Shown one piece after another: positions 61,993 through 64,000 of a stretch of 64,000 nucleotides of DNA (its first letter is position 1; every line of letters begins with the position of its first letter). This DNA is from an uncultured Acidimicrobiales bacterium (lineage in GTDB: Bacteria > Actinomycetota > Acidimicrobiia > Acidimicrobiales > Aldehydirespiratoraceae), in assembly GCA_905480195.1 (NCBI GenBank), contig CAJQPN010000029.1, positions 1-64,000 of the forward strand, read 5' to 3'. Made by a program: the position numbers and the translations under genes. Under the pieces are notes generated by a model that worked only from the letters and a program-made list of their open reading frames with translations, had not been told where the DNA came from and did no database searches.

Positions 61993-63947
61993 GCAACTCC
62001 TCGCTCGGCGCGGCCTCCGTGGCGTTGGGCCTCGCCGCTGCTGCGTGTGCCGTCGTCGTCGTTGTGATGGGCCTCGCTGGACGACGCCCCGGTTGGTTTC
62101 GTGAGGCCCGACTGTTGACGTGGGTGATGATGTTCGCAGCCACGGCGGCGGTCGTGGTGATGGAGCGAGCCCTTATCACCCGAGATTTCACGGTGGCGTT
62201 CGTTGCCGAGCACGGTTCGAGCCAGACGCCTGCACTGTTCAACGTCGCCACCCTCTGGTCGGCGCTCGAGGGCTCGATTCTGCTTTGGACACTCGTGCTC
62301 TGCGGGTATGTCGTTGCGGTGGTGCTGAAGTTCAGGACGCAGGGCGACGACCCGATGCTGGCGTGGGCGCTGCTCACGTTGTTCTTGGTCGCCGGCTTCT
62401 TCTTCGCCCTGATGGTCGGCCCGTCGGCGCCTTTCGACCGGTTTGCCCCTCCGCTTGGCTACGACGGTCCGGGTCCCAACCCACTCCTGCAGAACCACAT
62501 TCTCATGGCGTTCCATCCGCCGATCCTGTATCTCGGCTACGTCGGATTCACGGTGCCGTTTGCATTCGCGATCGGTGCGCTGTGCACGGGTCGGGTGGGG
62601 GAGGGCTGGTTGCTCGCCACTCGTCGATGGACGGTTATGGCGTGGGGCTACCTCACGCTCGGCATCGTCCTTGGTGCCTGGTGGAGCTACGAAACGCTGG
62701 GGTGGGGTGGCTACTGGGCCTGGGATCCCGTCGAAAACGCCTCGTTTCTGCCATGGCTCACCGGTACCGCCTTCATCCATTCGGTCATGGTGCAGGAGCG
62801 GCGCGGCATGCTCCGGGTCTGGAATCTCTCGCTCGTCATCTCGACGTTCGCGCTGACGATCCTCGGGACGTTCATCACCCGGTCCGGTGTTCTTCAGTCG
62901 GTGCACGCATTCGTCGAGTCGGGCATCGGGCCGTGGCTCTTGACCTTCTTGGCAGTCATCGTGATCGTGTCGCTGGGTCTGATCGGGTGGCGAGGTGACG
63001 AACTGCGGGCGCCCGGCAAGATCGACTCTCCGGTGTCTCGTGAAGGCGCGTTCCTCGCCAACAACGTGCTGTTCGCTGCATTCGCGTTCGTTGTGCTGCT
63101 CGGCACGATTTTCCCGCTGATCGTGGAAGCGATCGACGGGCGCACGATCTCGGTCGGTAATCCCTATTTCGAGCGCATGACGATGCCGATCGGGTTCGTT
63201 CTCCTCTTCCTGATGGCAATCGCGCCCGTGTTGCCGTGGCGTAAGACGACCGGCGAGGTCCTGTCGGATCGGCTTCACTGGCCGGCGTGGATCGGTGCCG
63301 GTTCGATGGTCGCTGCCGCCCTCCTCGGCGCTCGCGGCTGGTCGCCGACGCTCGCCTTCGGGCTCGGCGGATTCGCTGGCGGTTCCGCACTTCGCCAGGT
63401 CGTACTCGCCACTCGGCGTCAGGGTTGGCGTGGGTTGGTCGGGCGAACCAACGGCGGAATGGTCGTGCATCTCGGTGTGGTGCTGATCGCCATTGCGTTT
63501 GCGGCAAGCAACGCGTACGTCCGACAGGGCGAGTTCACGATGGCGGTGGGCGACACGGCGCAGATTTCGGGCCACACCCTCACCTACGAGGGGTCGCGGC
63601 TGACCGAGTACTCCAACCGGACCGAGAAGAGCGCTCGCGTTCTGGTCGACGAGGCCAAGGTCTACGAGCCTGCGATTGCCCAATATCCGTTTGCCGGCCG
63701 AACGATCGGCATTCCCAGTGTCCGCTCGACCTGGACCGATGACATCGCCTTGTCGGTCCTCACCTTCCCAGAGGGTTCCGGCGACACGGTCGTACTCCGA
63801 GCCACGGTGCAACCCCTGATCGTCTGGCTATGGATCGGCGGACTCGTCATGGCGGCCGGCACCGTCCTCGCCGTGGTGCCGGGTAAACGCCGGCGCCCCA
63901 CCGCTCCGACATCGGCCCCGCCAACCTCGCACGAGGTCCTCCTGTGA
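61989..63947 (+). CDS. ccmF: Cytochrome c heme lyase subunit CcmF
   Basis: This protein of about 652 residues has about 14 hydrophobic segments and the WWD motif WWSYETLGWGGYWAWDPVEN with its flanking histidines (LLQNHILMAFHPP, AFIHSVMVQE). It is the heme-attachment core of System I. The GTG at 61989 fits the 4-base overlaps used throughout this operon; an ATG at 61980 is an alternative. Its stop overlaps the GTG of the next gene (GTGA). Confidence 0.94.
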   Translation: MSNSSLGAASVALGLAAAACAVVVVVMGLAGRRPGWFREARLLTWVMMFAATAAVVVMERALITRDFTVAFVAEHGSSQTPALFNVATLWSALEGSILLWTLVLCGYVVAVVLKFRTQGDDPMLAWALLTLFLVAGFFFALMVGPSAPFDRFAPPLGYDGPGPNPLLQNHILMAFHPPILYLGYVGFTVPFAFAIGALCTGRVGEGWLLATRRWTVMAWGYLTLGIVLGAWWSYETLGWGGYWAWDPVENASFLPWLTGTAFIHSVMVQERRGMLRVWNLSLVISTFALTILGTFITRSGVLQSVHAFVESGIGPWLLTFLAVIVIVSLGLIGWRGDELRAPGKIDSPVSREGAFLANNVLFAAFAFVVLLGTIFPLIVEAIDGRTISVGNPYFERMTMPIGFVLLFLMAIAPVLPWRKTTGEVLSDRLHWPAWIGAGSMVAAALLGARGWSPTLAFGLGGFAGGSALRQVVLATRRQGWRGLVGRTNGGMVVHLGVVLIAIAFAASNAYVRQGEFTMAVGDTAQISGHTLTYEGSRLTEYSNRTEKSARVLVDEAKVYEPAIAQYPFAGRTIGIPSVRSTWTDDIALSVLTFPEGSGDTVVLRATVQPLIVWLWIGGLVMAAGTVLAVVPGKRRRPTAPTSAPPTSHEVLL

Positions 63948-64000
63948 CGGCTCCGGCGGGCGGCTCGACACGAACAGCCGTGTGGATCGTGGTCCCGATC
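63944..64000 (+). CDS. 5' end of the next ccm operon gene (CcmG-like thioredoxin candidate), cut by window edge
   Basis: A GTG at 63944 overlaps the ccmF stop and reads VTAPAGGSTRTAVWIVVPI to the edge, the beginning of a single N-terminal membrane anchor. In System I operons the gene after ccmF usually encodes CcmG/DsbE, a membrane-tethered thiol-disulfide protein, or CcmH/CcmI. Nineteen residues are too few to decide. Confidence 0.6.
   Translation, partial: MTAPAGGSTRTAVWIVVPI

Overview
The window is GC-rich DNA, packed with genes whose neighbours often overlap by 1-4 bases, and GTG starts are common. The gene set points to a free-living aerobic actinobacterium. My inference is a marine Acidimicrobiia relative, from the lipid-type acyl-CoA catabolism together with osmolyte methyl catabolism and a cytochrome c maturation system. 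I see no rRNA, tRNA, CRISPR array, phage or insertion sequence.

Region 1 (1-17.1 kb) is an acyl-CoA catabolic neighbourhood. It holds an HMG-CoA-synthase-like/OB-fold fusion that lacks the catalytic Cys, an SCPx-type thiolase, a P450, an aldo/keto reductase, an MFS transporter, two acyl-CoA dehydrogenases, an enoyl-CoA hydratase, a lone form-II molybdenum hydroxylase large subunit, an acyl-CoA ligase, a DUF7064-like protein, an aminoglycoside-phosphotransferase-fold kinase and an SDR. A branched or polycyclic lipid (sterol or isoprenoid) substrate is plausible but unproven. The 17.1-17.5 kb gap holds the scar of two lost genes: an acyl-CoA dehydrogenase 5' end and a methionine-synthase-like 3' end.

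Region 2 (17.5-42.2 kb) is the most interesting part, an island for methylated osmolytes. The plus-strand operon encodes an IclR regulator, an MttB-family methyltransferase, a GbcA-like Rieske oxygenase, a dimethylglycine-dehydrogenase-like protein and an M24 protein that closely resembles the DMSP lyase DddP, with every ligand and catalytic position I recall conserved. A minus-strand operon (41.9 to 34.8 kb) encodes a complete corrinoid methyl-transfer set: corrinoid protein, DUF1638 protein, virulence-factor-family small protein, methyl-THF:corrinoid methyltransferase, RamA-like reductive activator, a second MttB and a 3-hydroxyisobutyrate-dehydrogenase-like enzyme. Related TTCC-n-GGAA dyads lie just upstream of both operons and suggest shared IclR control. 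Between the operons lie two 2-oxoglutarate oxygenases, a rhodanese-metZ pair, a glycine-betaine-type binding lipoprotein, metY, an MFS transporter and a hydrolase. Most of the corrinoid-pathway proteins carry Arg/Gly-rich tails, while the corrinoid protein has an acidic N-terminus.

Region 3 (42.2-59.2 kb) is mostly housekeeping and lipid metabolism: leuS, a cold-shock protein, a MarR-thiolase-SDR-enoyl-CoA hydratase operon behind phased repeats, hemolysin III, an OFA-type MFS transporter, a YcaQ-type glycosylase, tesB, a Nudix hydrolase, TetR, and a glycosyltransferase opposite a GH63-like hydrolase. Region 4 (59.2 kb to the end) is the cytochrome c maturation operon ccmABCDEF, with translationally coupled genes and the start of a further gene cut by the window edge.
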